The notes below the pieces were generated by a model, which saw only the letters and a list, made by a program, of their open reading frames with translations, did no database searches and had not been told where the DNA came from. A program made the position numbers and the translations under genes. From the NCBI RefSeq assembly GCF_001949145.1, contig NW_019091534.1, forward strand, positions 355,541 to 417,540: a stretch of 62,000 nucleotides of DNA, written 5' to 3'. The DNA is from Acanthaster planci. Lineage: Eukaryota; Echinodermata; Asteroidea; Valvatida; Acanthasteridae. Below are positions 12,457 to 24,092 of the stretch, one piece after another; within the stretch, counting starts at the first letter, position 1, and every line of letters starts with the position of its first letter.

Positions 12457-12855
12457 GATGTTTAGACATGTGTCTCTATGGTCAGCCCAAGCCACAAACA
12501 TCAAAGGGGCACCACCCCATTGAAAGGGTGCTTGGAGGGTATTCCCATTGATAAGTGCAGGCCTGATGTAAACAATCACTTGGGAGGCACATCTGGAAGA
12601 TGTTTATACACAGTTCAAAGGGCCGTACTCAGGGACCGGCTCGAATTTTTTTTCATGGCTGAGGGGAAACCCCTGTGTATACAGCGACTAAACCAGGCTT
12701 TTCAGCATGAACAGCGGTAGGATATCATGGAAGGTTTTGATAATTGGCCGTATTTTTTTTAATCAAGTAAATAGCAAAACGGCACTCCAAAATGGAGCTG
12801 ATATTGCTGCAGGCAGGGTTAAAATGTAGGGCATGCAAAGTGTTTGCGGTGGACC

Positions 12856-12977
12856 TCAAATACCCTTTAGTGTATTTCGAAACTTGGCAATAAATAACGG
12901 GAGGAGGGAGACAGTTGGAATGAGACCAATGATGACAAACGCCAAATCATAGCTGCCTCTCTGGTCGTATATCCAAC
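12856..12977 (-). CDS. Transporter exon 4 (C-terminal)
   Basis: After acceptor ATTCGATAG the frame reads GWIYDQRGSYDLAF then a final hydrophobic helix and TGA at 12858-12856. The W-x-Y-D-x-x-G-S-Y motif is typical of the last loop in SLC16 proteins. A possible ATTAAA poly(A) signal lies on the minus strand at 12763-12758, about 93 nt after the stop. Confidence 0.85.
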
Positions 12978-15900
12978 CTATCGAATAGAAAAAGGTAAAT
13001 ACGTGTAATATTTTAATTTTATTTGTCTCGGTTAATTCGGGTAAAAACTATACCCAAAAACTTTTTTCAGAAAGTATTGCACTGTTTGTCCTTATCGTGT
13101 TGTCAAGTCACTGTAGTCAAAGTTTGGGTTCCGGGATAGATCGAATCGGACTATTCTCAATACTGATCGGGCGGTGATTGTATATTTTCCATTGAATGAG
13201 TGACTTAAAAAATGTTTTGAAAGGGTCACTAACCTGGTACAAAACCTGCAATCAGTCGGGGCAAAAAGAAAGCCCTCATCCAGCCAAATGCGCTGACTAG
13301 TCGCTCTTTACCGAGGATTTCTTTGGTCATTACATCCACAAGAGTGTAAACTGATGAGGCAAACACTCCAAAAGCCAAGGTGACAGCAAGGCAACTGATG
13401 AAGTCAGTCACCCAAGGATCCAAGACGAATGACAAGGTCAGAGCGAGGCTGCTAAGAACCATTCCCGATGTACTTGTGATGAGACCCCTGTCCACAAAGG
13501 GTGACCAGATGATGGATCCGATGAGGGATCCAACAGCACCCGCAGAACAAATTGACGCCGCTACTTGGGGTGAAAAGCCTTTGACTTGAAGATGGGGAAC
13601 AAAATACAGCAGCCAGGTAGTGAAGACACATGACACACTAAATCGACACGTTGCGACGATCCAGAAATTGAACTCAAGAAGTATTGTCAGATCCAGATTT
13701 TTGCGGATGATTCTGGAAAATGCCTTGATGCAGAGAGTAACAGCGCCCTCACTTCTTTCCTGGTACTCCTGGTCGGTGTTTGTAATCTTGGTATATGAGA
13801 TGGGATCGTACTCAGCTTTGATGACTTTAACAGCGATGGCACTTGGTACCATGTGTATACAGATTCCGGCTATAAGTAACATTGCTCCCCTCCAACCGTA
13901 GGTGTCAAGGAAAACCTGTGTCATTGGTGCAACAGCAAGAAGTGAAAGTGCTTGTCCTGCGTAGGCGACTCCACAAGCCAGAGCATACTGCTTACTAAAA
14001 TGACGTCCAACAAGAGCCTTACCCAAAACTGTAAAAATACCAAGAGACGGCCCTGGAAAAAATCCATAAAAACGGCAAGTACATGTAAAATAATAGAGGC
14101 AAGCTGTCGAACACAGGAGCAAAGAACATCTATCTTCACAGTGTTCAAAATATTTTATGTATATAAAATATATGCTCGCTTTTATTTGTTAGGAAAAGGA
14201 ATCAGACAGTTTCGAAATCTTATTTATAAAAGATTTCAGTTTAGCTTCACTGACCGTATTCGTTCGACATGAGTTCATTCTGCACCCTTCGGATGAGTGA
14301 GTCGCGCTGCACCTATACACTTGACCCACGGGATTCCAGTGCCCTTTCAGTGTCCTGAGTTGCATTGGACAATAGACATGCACGGGGGGTGTACAAGGAA
14401 GAATGCGGTGCTTTTTAAACGCAGGTCACTCGCAACCAGTAGTTTGCCGGGTTTCGTCGATTGCGTAACTGAAGTGAATGCGAAGGGTAGCTGGGCGGAA
14501 ATTCTGAGATAATGTTTACTTATAAATCACAGAAATTTGGGAAAAAAGATAAATTGCACTACTATAAAAACAGGGCTTCATTTGAAATCAGTTTGTTTCT
14601 GCTGCTGTACTGTAATTTTCTTCACGAAATATTAATGTCATGTTTTGGTGTATGTATGCGCATCGAAATGTCAGCCATAATTTTTCATCTACTCTCAAGG
14701 TACAGAGTAAATTCAGTAAAACCAGTGAGTGTGTCATTCGCACGGTATCCTGCGCCATTGTTCAAGTTTGATTCACTGCATGGAGGTTTCAGATAATGTC
14801 GTCCTGCATCCATGAAACAATTAACCTTTCGTTCCTTGTCTCTGGCGGAGGCAGAGACGAGAAAAGGCTAATTGAAGGAACTTACCGACCAACACCGCCA
14901 GAGCCAGGGCAATATGAACGGGGTTTGTCACGCTCGGAAGCAAAATCATACCAAAACTTCCAACTATACTGCAGGAGATCGTCACACGGCGATACCCAAA
15001 CAGATTTTCCAGAGGCAATGTAGAGAGACCTTTAATCAGAGAAGGTAATTAACTCAAAAAAGGCACATGCTAATTAGAAATTAAAGAGAATCTTGCTCAG
15101 AGAATGCAGAGCGAGTGAAGACATGCTCCTGATTCAAGCTTGGGGAACTGAGGCACCAACCCGCACGATTTTAAATGTTTCTACTTGCACACACGCTATC
15201 TATAATATCGAGCCATAAAAGAGTATAAGTTCATATGCATTTATATAGGAACCCTGGATCGAATTTGCGCTTTTTCAAAGTAAAAAATTGTTAGCAAATA
15301 AATGGAAACATTGGGGAAGTTGTTTGATTGACTAGGACTTATTTTATCTTCTTGATCGGCATGGAAACATCATGAGAGCTAAATTACAGCCAGTCAGCAA
15401 AAGTAATCATATTTCCGAATTCTTTCGCTCGTGTCCTTGGTAAGGAAACGGAAACAATACCTGTGGCTGGAAAGAAAAAACGTAACCTCAGTCAGGACCC
15501 AATTGTCAATAAAAACCCTTTCTCGGTTGCATAAATTGCTTTGAGCGAAACGACAAATCCGGCTCGATTGAGAACCAGCAAATTAAATACCTGCATGACT
15601 GACCACAATAATTTATAATGTAATCAATATCCAAAACAAAACGCAATATGCAATGATTCGGTGTAAAAGCCCTGAAATAAAGAAAATGAATATACAAGTC
15701 CCCTGCTGTGATATCGTTTCCCATTATATAAAAAAGCTCTTATCTGCGAAAGTGGAACATGTTGAGACCGTATAGCTTGGTACATATGCAGCAAGGTATG
15801 AGACGGAGAGAACCCCCCCTGCTTTGTGTTGGTCATTGTCTCGCAGGAATCTGGGGAATTCCTTTCAGACATCGGGGGGGGGTGTTATGTAACAATAGTC

Positions 15901-16429
15901 TGGAATGTGTATAGGGATTGGACATGTTGGGGGTACCCCTAGGTCTCATTTCTTGCTAGGTATAGCTTGTTGCGAAAATTAAAAGGGTTTGACCGCTTGT
16001 CAATGGCTTTTTACCAAGGACCTTAGTCGAGGTAAATTTGCATATGCTTCCCCTTTTTTTTTGTGATTGCATTTCCCTTGCGTTCATGATCTCTGTCATC
16101 TCCACGATTGTTTCACTCAAAAGGCAAATGATAAACTTATCTATTCAGGTGAATGCGTCAAGTCGAATGGAAATGAGCATCGATAGAAAGTGTTTAGAAA
16201 TCATTCTTGCATTTCAACAGGAAATGTTGATAAAAACAGTTAATGTACCTGCAACATCTGACGCGACTCCCATTAATGCTCCCACTATACCTATGATCCA
16301 GGTATGTGTCACTAACTGGTCGCGGAGCGTTGGAAGTAAGACACCAATACCCTTCGCTATACATCCCGATATGAAATGAGACATGAAGGCCATCAAAGCG
16401 ATAAAACATCCATTGCTGTTGAATTCCAT
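12856..16429 (-). CDS. SLC16/monocarboxylate-transporter-like MFS protein, four exons, 421 residues
   Basis: Joined exons on the minus strand are 16249-16429, 14886-15029, 13234-14052 and 12856-12977. All three introns are phase 1 with GT-AG ends, giving 421 codons plus TGA. About 12 hydrophobic segments are evident. Family signatures include ENLFGYRRVTISCSIVG in the loop 2-3/TM3 region, RHFSKQYALACGVAYAGQ near TM5 (compare the SLC16 pattern F-x-K-R-R-x-L-A-x-G), and WSPFVDRGLI after TM8. The central loop is short (about 35 residues, acidic). SLC16 members move monocarboxylates or related solutes across membranes; the substrate cannot be told here. The N-terminal D-G-G-W-G-W motif is degenerate (SNGCFIALMAF), so the protein is divergent. 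Start chosen at ATG 16429, which directly precedes the TM1 segment; 5' UTR exons may lie upstream. Confidence 0.85.
13234..14052 (-). CDS. Transporter exon 3 (TM4 to TM11, 273 codons)
   Basis: Large exon between acceptor TTTTTTCCAG and donor CCAG|GTTAGT, phase 1 on both sides. It holds the TM5 family motif, the short acidic central loop (TNTDQEYQERSEG), then the second half with FVPHLQVKGFSPQ and CSAGAVGSLIGSIIW. This exon alone identifies the family. Confidence 0.9.
14886..15029 (-). CDS. Transporter exon 2 (TM3-TM4)
   Basis: 48 codons between acceptor GATTAAAG and donor GTCG|GTAAGT, phase 1 on both sides. Contains LENLFGYRRV, the conserved cytoplasmic loop of SLC16/MFS proteins, then TM3 and the start of TM4. 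Confidence 0.85.
15778..15965 (-). repeat. Dispersed ~185-bp repeat, copy B
   Basis: Reverse complement of copy A at 12271-12456, located inside intron 1 of the transporter gene. Together the two copies bracket exons 2-4 in opposite orientation, 3.3 kb apart. Confidence 0.8.
16249..16429 (-). CDS. Transporter exon 1 (TM1 and part of TM2)
   Basis: Codes for residues 1 to about 60, ending DVA plus the first base of Gly at donor GCAG|GTACAT. TM1 reads CFIALMAFMSHFISGC and TM2 begins WIIGIVGALMGVA. It lacks the usual SLC16 D-G-G-W-G-W start motif and the acidic residue that normally precedes TM1. Confidence 0.8.
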
Positions 16430-16761
16430 CGTGAAACTCTCAAGTGGGTGCAACAAACATTCGGGATCTTTGGATTTGATAGTGATGAAAAGGCCCCCAA
16501 TACGACAAAAGCAATGGAATGTAGGTCCACCACGCTGAACGTTTTATGAAGACTTTTACTTATTGCAATGGTCATGTTTAGAGGGATACTCCCTCTGACA
16601 CCTGTTTACAATGGAAGCAGATGTGGTTCTATGGTAAACAAAGCGTCACACTACCAGTAGTAGAAGAGATCCACGGTCCACTGAGCACGATAAGAAAGCA
16701 AAGCATAGAGGTCTGAATGTACGGAACCGTATAACGGCAACTTGCAGGGGAAAAATGGAGT

Positions 16762-18640
16762 TACTATCGCGCTGCTGCAAGATAAATCGTTGAATGTGTA
16801 TCTTGCAGCAGCGAGTTAGCTAAAACCAGCTGAACTTGCTGCATATTAAGACTCAGTTTGGATAACAGACCCAATATTTCCGACTACTCTTTTAATCAAG
16901 GGTCCTGTATCACCCAATGTCCAGTTGACCAACACTCCCCCAGATTTCCGGGAATAGTCGAACTATTCCGAACTTATCCTGTCCATATTACATTCAGTTT
17001 AACGTGAACACTTTTTCAATGATGCTCCTCAGAATTGTCAAAATTGTTACAAGGATTAAAATAAATAAACGTCGTAGCCACATGAGTAAAGGGGGAAGAT
17101 AAGACGATTCGGATGGTATCGGTATATTCGGGCATTTCCAGCAGCATCTATACCAAGAATTTTGTGAACTTTCCGGGTTATATCGGTCGGAGTACTCCCA
17201 AATTACGGAGCAGAACTAGGGTCGAAAAGACTGGAGCATTTTTTAATTAAACGTGTTTCAATGAGAATATCATTTTTTTAATCGTTATTTTAGAAATTTG
17301 GAATAGATTTTTCAAAAGCAGGAATAAATTTGAAGGATCAAATACGTTTTTTTTCTAGATTGAAATGAAGTTTTGAGGAGTGGACGAATTTTCATTGACG
17401 CAGCCTATTTACTAGATTCCAAGGAATTTTCAAAGAACGTACATTTTTACAAAGCCACAATTTTTCAAGGTTTTCAATTTCAACGAATTGTTAAAGCACA
17501 AACTTTTTTTAGATCGAAACAAAAATCTTTGTACCGAATAGACTGAACGTATTTTTGAAAGGGGATCTCTTTTCAGCGTTAAGCAGCTATTCCGATCATG
17601 CATTTTACACAAAATCTCACACGATCCTAAATATAATGAGAAAGCATCCAAATTAACTAAATCCAAATTAATAAGCAGCCACCAGTAAAATCAACTTGCA
17701 AAAACTTTGTTAAAACAATCTTAGTCAATTATGCTTCACTGTGAAGTGCTTGAAGCACTATGAGGCTTTCGCAGAATACCGTCTAAAAGATTGCATTTTT
17801 TTTATACGCGGCTTTTGATGCGTTCTCAATTTGGATGCTTTCTTGATTCAGATGCTTTCTCAGATCAGATGATTTCTCAATTCATATAGTTTCTTAATTC
17901 GGATAAAGTGAGATTTCCGTAAATACATAAGCCATTACATTGTAAAAGAAGTCTAAATTTTGATGAAAATGTTTACATTGTGAAGTTTTTTCTATCTTTA
18001 AAGAATTTTGAACTTTAAAAATTCATTCAATCCTAGAGATTACGTTGCGTATATAAAAATTCATTCGCTTTTTGCGAATGCATTCAATTGGGAATCTAGA
18101 AAAAGAAATGAGATCCTCAAGATTTTGTTCGGTTTTGAATAATATATACTAAACTTCTAAAATACGAGCTGTATTAAAAAATCAATTAATTTATCAAAAA
18201 CATGTTCCAATTTTTGACCCTAACTCTACTTTGTTGTGGATGGTGTATGCTCCGACCGGTATACCACAGACAGTTCACAAAATGTTTAGTGCAGACGCGG
18301 CCGGAAATGCCCGAATATTAACGATACCATCCGAATGGTCCTTTTCCTCGCCCCTTTTATTTGCCTACCAATTTTAATCAGTTGTGACAATTTTTACAAT
18401 TTTGAGGAACATTAAAGAAAAAGTGCTGTTAAGTTCGGAATGGTTCAACTATTCCCGGAAATCTGGGGAAGTGTTGGTCACGTGGACGTTGGGTGATACA
18501 GGACCCTTGATAAGAAGAGTAGTCGGAATCATTGGGTCTGGTATCCAGACTGAGTCTCAACATGCAGCGATTTGAACTAGATTTAGCTAACTCGCCGCGG
18601 CGAGATAGTAATTCGCCGCAGCGAGATAGTATCTCGAAAA
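16762..18640. mobile_element. Foldback element with very long inverted arms
   Basis: The sequence at about 16762-17400 matches the reverse complement of about 18050-18640. Aligned blocks include GAGTTAGCTAAA, GACTCAGTTTGGATA-CAGACCCAAT, TTCCGACTACTCTT, CAAGGGTCCTGTATCACCCAA, AGATTTCCGGGAATAGT, GATTCGGATGGTATCG, ATATTCGGGCATTTCC and GGTCGGAG. Similarity weakens inward, and the AT-rich middle (about 17400-18050) is not coding. The outer ends carry GC-rich short repeats (CGCCGCGGCGAGATAGTA). No transposase frame is present. It fits a non-autonomous foldback DNA transposon, inserted about 330 bp upstream of the transporter start codon. Confidence 0.75.
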
Positions 18641-18707
18641 AAGATTTTGCAAGTGGCCCTCATACGCTTCCGTATGAATGTCCCTCCTGATTTCATTTTC
18701 ACGTAAT

Positions 18708-18836
18708 AGAGGACTACTAGAGAAGAGGAAGTGGTCTTCCGACGCATCCGCAGCCTACAAAGAGGGTAAGAAATATTGCTTCGTGGCCGGTAAGTGGAGG
18801 GGTGCTGATGGCAACTTAGCTCACTTGTACCACTAG
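18708..18836 (+). other. Orphan 42-codon frame ending in TAG
   Basis: After a TAATAG that could serve as an acceptor, the plus strand reads KWSSDASAAYKEGKKYC and then FVAGKWRGADGNLAHLYH before the stop. The composition looks protein-like, but no family is recognised and no upstream exon could be joined. It lies between the foldback element and the LINE, so it may be 5' LINE sequence or the last exon of a plus-strand gene. Confidence 0.2.
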
Positions 18837-19239
18837 ACGTGCAGGGCTGATGACCTTGTCATCCATAGATTGTACCATCTGCTTGCAAGTTAATATATTT
18901 GTCTATGTGGACTTTTATTTATTTCAGTTTATTTTTAGTCACGCTGGCCTTTCTTCGCTGTTATTTGCTTCATCGTTGCTTTGTATACTGGTTCAACAAG
19001 GTGTTCATTTTTGGTTTTGCATTGTTTTGTACTTAATTTTGTTTGGCTATTACACTTTAATAAATTTCCGTCATTCACTTATAGTCCCAAACGAATTTAA
19101 AAGGAAATTAAAGTCGCATACAAATATATTGTAGTGTACTCCTATAGCTCATTATCTTATTTGTCACCTCTTTTGTGTTTATGGGATTTTTCATCATCTT
19201 GAAGATTATGATCCTACTCCAAATAGTTTAGGTTATGAT

Positions 19240-20745
19240 TTGGACAGTGACAGCTTTAATAACTTAAATGTTGCCAGAGATGGTTGTTTTCCTGTTTTCT
19301 ACATGAACTCCGGGAGTCTCTGTAGACATTTCTACGATATTCAAGATGGCTTGTCCACTCTTACTCGTTCTTTTTCTATCTATGGATTCACTGAGACGTG
19401 GTTTAAGGACACTCCCCCTCCATATGTTACTATGCCTAATTATAAACTTGCGTATTCCTCTCGTTCAAACAAGATTGGAGGGGGAGTGGCCATGTTTATC
19501 CATTGTTCTCTTGAATTCCGTATTCGAGATGACCTTATGCCACCTTCTGATGACTACGAGTCTGTGTTCATCGAAATCAAACGCACCGGCCCACATAATT
19601 TATTCGTGGGAAATGTGTATAGAGCTCCTGGGACCAATTTGGATACTTTTCAACGGGCTTTTGATTGTTGTCTTAATTTGATTTCTTCAGAGAGCAAAAT
19701 ATGCTACGTAATGGGAGATTTCAATCTCGACCTTCTGAGATGTTCAGAACATCTACCAACAGATGACTTTGTAAATACTTTTCTTTCCTATGGCTTTCGT
19801 TCCTTGATCGATCGACCTACTCGTATAACCCCTCGTAGCACTACCCTTATCGACATCTTTGTAACAAACAGTGATCAGAGTGATGTCCTTCCAGGTATTC
19901 TTAACACCGATATCTCTGATCATTTGCCTTTGTTTTAAATTACTCCTTGTTTCTCTCTAAACTCTCACACTGCACCCAGTACCTATATCACCAGAAGTAT
20001 CAATAACAATACTCTTAGTTCTTTTATTGCAGATATCGAATCTACCGCTAGGACTGATGTTTTTCAGTGCCAACAAGCTGACTTGGCATATGATATTTTT
20101 ATGGACCGTTTTGTTAACGTATACGACTACCATTTTCCTTTTGTTATCAAAAGGATAGGTGACACAAAGACCAGGCAACCGTGGATCACCAATGCCATCA
20201 TCAATTCTTGCATCCATAAAAACAGACTGTAGAGGCGGTTCTTGAGGAATCCATCTGCTGCTAATGAGTACTTACAAGGGTTATCGTAATCGCCTGACAT
20301 CTATCATTCGTCTTGCCAAGAAAAATCACTACGCCGGCAAGTTTGATCACTGTAAAGGTGATATTAAAAGTACTTGGCGAGCGATCAACAAAATCCTGGG
20401 TAGAGGTAATAAAACAGCTGTGCCCGAGAAATGCTCCGATGGACAACACGTGTTCTCCTGCTGACATTGCTAAGTCCTTCAATTCCTACTTTACTAACAT
20501 CGGCACCTCACTTGCTAACAAAATTCCACCCAATAAACTGTCTCTCAATGCAAACAAAACAAAATGCATGTTCTTTCATAATCCTACAACCTCTCTTCCC
20601 ACTTCCTCAACATCCATTTACACTGTTGGTTCTCCAATATCGATTGTCCGCAGTACCAAATTCCTTGGTGTTGTTTTGAATGACCGTCTTACCTGGACCG
20701 ACAACATTTCCCCGGACCCAAACTGAAAAAAACGGAGGAGTGGAT
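19240..20745 (+). pseudogene. CR1/L2-like LINE remnant lacking the reverse-transcriptase core
   Basis: A 232-codon open frame (19240-19938) is an apurinic-type endonuclease: FTETWFKD, GGGVAMFIH, FVGNVYRAPG, MGDFNLDLLR, DRPTRITPRSTTLIDIF and a final SDHLP. After a stop and frameshifts the inter-domain region follows (YRNRLTSIIRLAKKNHYAGKF, IKSTWRAINKILG at about 20280-20400), then the pre-RT segment SFNSYFTNIGTSLANKIP. It then jumps directly to a C-terminal RT segment (LNANKTKCMFF, STKFLGVVLNDRLTW, about 20540-20700). The catalytic RT core and everything after about 20725 are absent. Non-functional. Confidence 0.85.
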
Positions 20746-23742
20746 ATTGAACAAAAACTTGCCCCCCCCAAAAAAAATGCTGGTGCCCCTTTGTTGCCCC
20801 CACCGGTAAAATCTCAGCCACACCACTCGCTCATTGAGAGCCTGCTCTGAACAAAAACATCCATGCGGCCTGTAGTGTAATCAGTACTTTGAATTCATTG
20901 TACAGTGCTTTAAAAACCTTCGATGCTTCTGACCAAAATAATGTAAATATGGGCTCACGAAGATAAAGGGCTGGTTAATGGGTAAATTGTAACCAAAATA
21001 TTTGTATACTATACATTATTATACATAATTACGCATAAAAGTAATAATTAGATTCAAATTTTGAATCAATATAAATGTCTTTTCAGCATTCCTTTTTTTT
21101 TCTGCAATCATCAAATTTAAGAGTGCTGCCAGTATTGCTGCCAAAAAAGGCAAATGTGAAAAAATAGTGCCTACTACGGCTTGAGGTTTTAGAAAAAGGA
21201 AGACCATGTGCGAGCTCTTCTGAGTTGACGACACCCCCCCATGCTGATTCGTCAAAGATAATTACAATAGTCATCACTAGATCTAATTATTCGGATTTAA
21301 TTCGAATCACATTGATAATGATCCCCGCAGTCGCAGTGGGGAGCCAACCAATGCTGCACCAGTCGGCTTAGCTTAAAGTTGACAAGATGCCATTACGAGC
21401 CACCTTCTTTTTCTACCCCTTGTTAAAAAATTACTCCTTTCTTTTTCAACCGTCTCCACAAGCCAAAAACTAAGTCTCTGCAGACAGATCCCTCCGCTGC
21501 ATGGATATGAGAGCTATTTCTAGATTCATTAGCACATACAGCTGCTACATTTTGGCTAGATGAGGGCCCTCTATTGGTCCAACTCGTGAACAATCAAGCA
21601 AAATCATAAAAAAAATCGTTTCCCCATACGAAGCCAAGAAGTTGTATGAGCCTCTACCTGGATCAAGAGAGGGCGCAGTTTTCCAAGGAACTTTCCAATT
21701 TTCCAAGCTCCTTTGATAGGAACTGCACTTCACTTGCTCAAAAATTACTATGAAATGCTGGCGTTTCGGTTGCATCGCTATCAACAAAATGAGCACTCCT
21801 GACCAACAAGGCCCTTTTCAACCGATGAGGGCGTGCTTCTGCTCTAGGTGGAATCACTTGTACGTACAGAACGTATACAACTAGCTCATAGGTCACATGC
21901 GAGTTGTACATGTATGTATCCACTTCCATTGGTCGCGGCTGTAGGCTAAACGTAGCACACCTACATAACCCAAATTGCAGGAGGGGTATAGCATGGGTTA
22001 TAAATATGGTAACAGATGACTTGGGGCCGGGGAGGGAAGAGATTTCCAACAAAGGAAAGAGTCTTTCACTTTTCATGTGGGCCAATAATGGAGAAAAGTA
22101 GTGAATTTTATTCAAAAGATGTAAAACATTACGCAACATTTACACCAATCAAACAATTCTGTGCATCACCTATACAACGATGGTGATGACACTGAACTTA
22201 GTGTATTTATATTTTATAGGAACTAACGTGCTTGAAAATGAAATGTTTATTTTATTCTATTCCATTCAAGGTAAGTTGCTGGACAACAATAAGGCATTGT
22301 AAGGGTGATATTTTTGCAAGCTTTCAACATATTATTTCAACATAAGTGGTGTACACTTATGTAGAAATGTTAGAACAAAGGTCTATCAGTATGCTTGTAT
22401 TCTGAGGAAGTTGCGATTCCCCTGGCATTAAAGCAAATGTCTGTCATTACTTCAAGAAAACCAAGGAGTAACATTGTTATTCGAAACCTGAAAAGAGGGA
22501 TACATGTTGCATTTTACTGAAAAAAAGACACAACACAAGACTTTCAGAAAAAAAGACAAAGAGTCCGAATGACATCAATACTGTTAAACAGACCTCACAG
22601 CGATAAATCTTGCAGCCAAGCCTGTTCTTAATTTTCATGTTGAGATTAATAAGATCCAGCCTCCATGATAGAAAGTACAATTAAGACGAAGTGTACATAA
22701 ATGTAAATGTGTCTACAATTGACTTACTAGACCTTTTTATGTTGAGTAAAAAAGTGTAATTTTCTTTGCCGAACACTTTAGAAAAAAGCTTCTTAATTGA
22801 CGTGTTCAGACTGCACGGCGCTTAAGGTGGCACTAGTTTCCTTGTCTTGAGAATGAACAACCCTGCCCAAGAATTTTATGGTTTTGCTCATTAGCCATCA
22901 GGGCATCAAGAAATGGCCTTGCTGTCGAGAAATGGCCTAGGTACTACCAATGCTGACAGACAAGTTTGGGGTTTGATTTACCTTGATTTTTACTTGATGT
23001 TATTTCACCAATTAACATATGTAAACCCGAACCCCATTGACTGCAATTCAACCACTGGTACGTGATCATGCAGCATCACTTTTTTTCTTACAAAGGTTCA
23101 TTCAATAACATGCTCACTAATTCCGATTAATTTTGCAAATTCCTCCTTCAAACTGCAACATCTTTGTGTTCATTCAATCAACAATATTGATCCAACTACA
23201 TCTGAAAACAACACAAAAGCCATCAATCGAGGGCAAGTTTGATCAAAGACCATAGTCAACCATAGTTGACCATAGTCAACCATAGATCGAACTTGCCCCT
23301 GAAAGGCGATTCACACAGAACGCAGCCTATGTAACACTATTCCCAAGCAAAGTATTACTTTGTTTGATAATATATGGTTATACAGGTAATACCTGACCCA
23401 AATTTCATGCATCGAACCAATTTAAATATGGCGCGAAAGACTTCAAGAACTCATAATCAACTTATTGTGTAGTCCTCAGCAAATTATGGGAAGAAAGTAA
23501 CAATGAAAAGCACAATGCTGTTGCACGAGGGAAAAAACTAAGTATATCTTCTACACAAATACAATTTAACTATATTAAAAAACAAATTTCCTACATGCTT
23601 TTTAGCAGACTACATTAGAAAATGGCAAAATACAACAGATGGCCATCAAGTGAAACGTAGATTGCGATAACATGCGAAAGAAAGTCTGAGTACTTTCGGC
23701 AAAATCTCTTTCTTTCATCAAATACAAATAATCTGTGTATCG
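20746..23742. other. Intergenic sequence, no gene recognised
   Basis: AT-rich sequence with C/A runs at about 20760 and scattered short frames, none with splice sites or motifs. A small tandem/hairpin repeat lies at about 23230-23300 and is listed separately. Part of the interval may be 3' UTR of the giant gene if its first poly(A) signal is skipped. Confidence 0.4.
23230..23300. repeat. Short tandem repeat inside an inverted repeat
   Basis: Units of CATAGTCAACCATAGTTGAC-type sequence are repeated about two and a half times. They are flanked by GGGCAAGTTTGATC on the left and GATCGAACTTGCCCC on the right, which are near-perfect reverse complements, so the strand can form a hairpin. Confidence 0.7.
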
Positions 23743-23748
23743 TTTAAT
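23743..23748 (-). promoter_or_regulatory. Possible poly(A) signal (ATTAAA) of the giant gene
   Basis: ATTAAA on the minus strand, 76 nt after the TAG at 23824. It is the closest poly(A)-like hexamer downstream. Such hexamers are frequent in AT-rich DNA, so this is weak support. Confidence 0.3.
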
Positions 23749-23823
23749 AGGAATCTAACATAAATTGTCACAAGCCTAAATAATAAATCCAACAAAATAC
23801 CTAAGTTGATGATTGCGAATCCT

Positions 23824-24092
23824 CTAGACACTGATCACCTTCTTGACCGTGTGTGACAAGCCGGCTGCATTAATGGATGTCAAAGTCAAGTGGTAGTTGG
23901 TATAGGGAACCAGCGGTGAGACACGCATACCAGTATCCATGGTCTCCACCCACTGCATGATATCACTACTTCCTGGGATGGTGCCAAGAGATACTTCGTA
24001 GACCAAAGAGGAGGAAGAGGAGGAGAATAAGCCATCCCAGGCAAATTCAACCGTCCCATTACCCAACCAGAATGACCTGATGAGGCTTGGTG
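23824..24092 (-). CDS. Giant gene terminal exon 50
   Basis: After acceptor CTACCCAAAG the frame runs 89 codons to TAG at 23826-23824. It holds one more module: VEFAWDGLFSSSSSSLVYEV, SLGTIPGSSDIMQWVE and YHLTLTSINAAGLSHTV, ending KKVISV. No hydrophobic helix or GPI-like tail follows, so the protein appears to end extracellularly. AAG|GTGATC near the end could be a donor, but no further in-phase exon was found before the LINE region. Confidence 0.8.

Noticed and set aside
13380-14272. Plus-strand frames opposite the transporter
   Set aside because: They are antisense shadows of the well-supported minus-strand exons.
21738-22139. 133-codon minus-strand frame with hydrophobic patches
   Set aside because: No splice support or family likeness, and composition looks like non-coding sequence.
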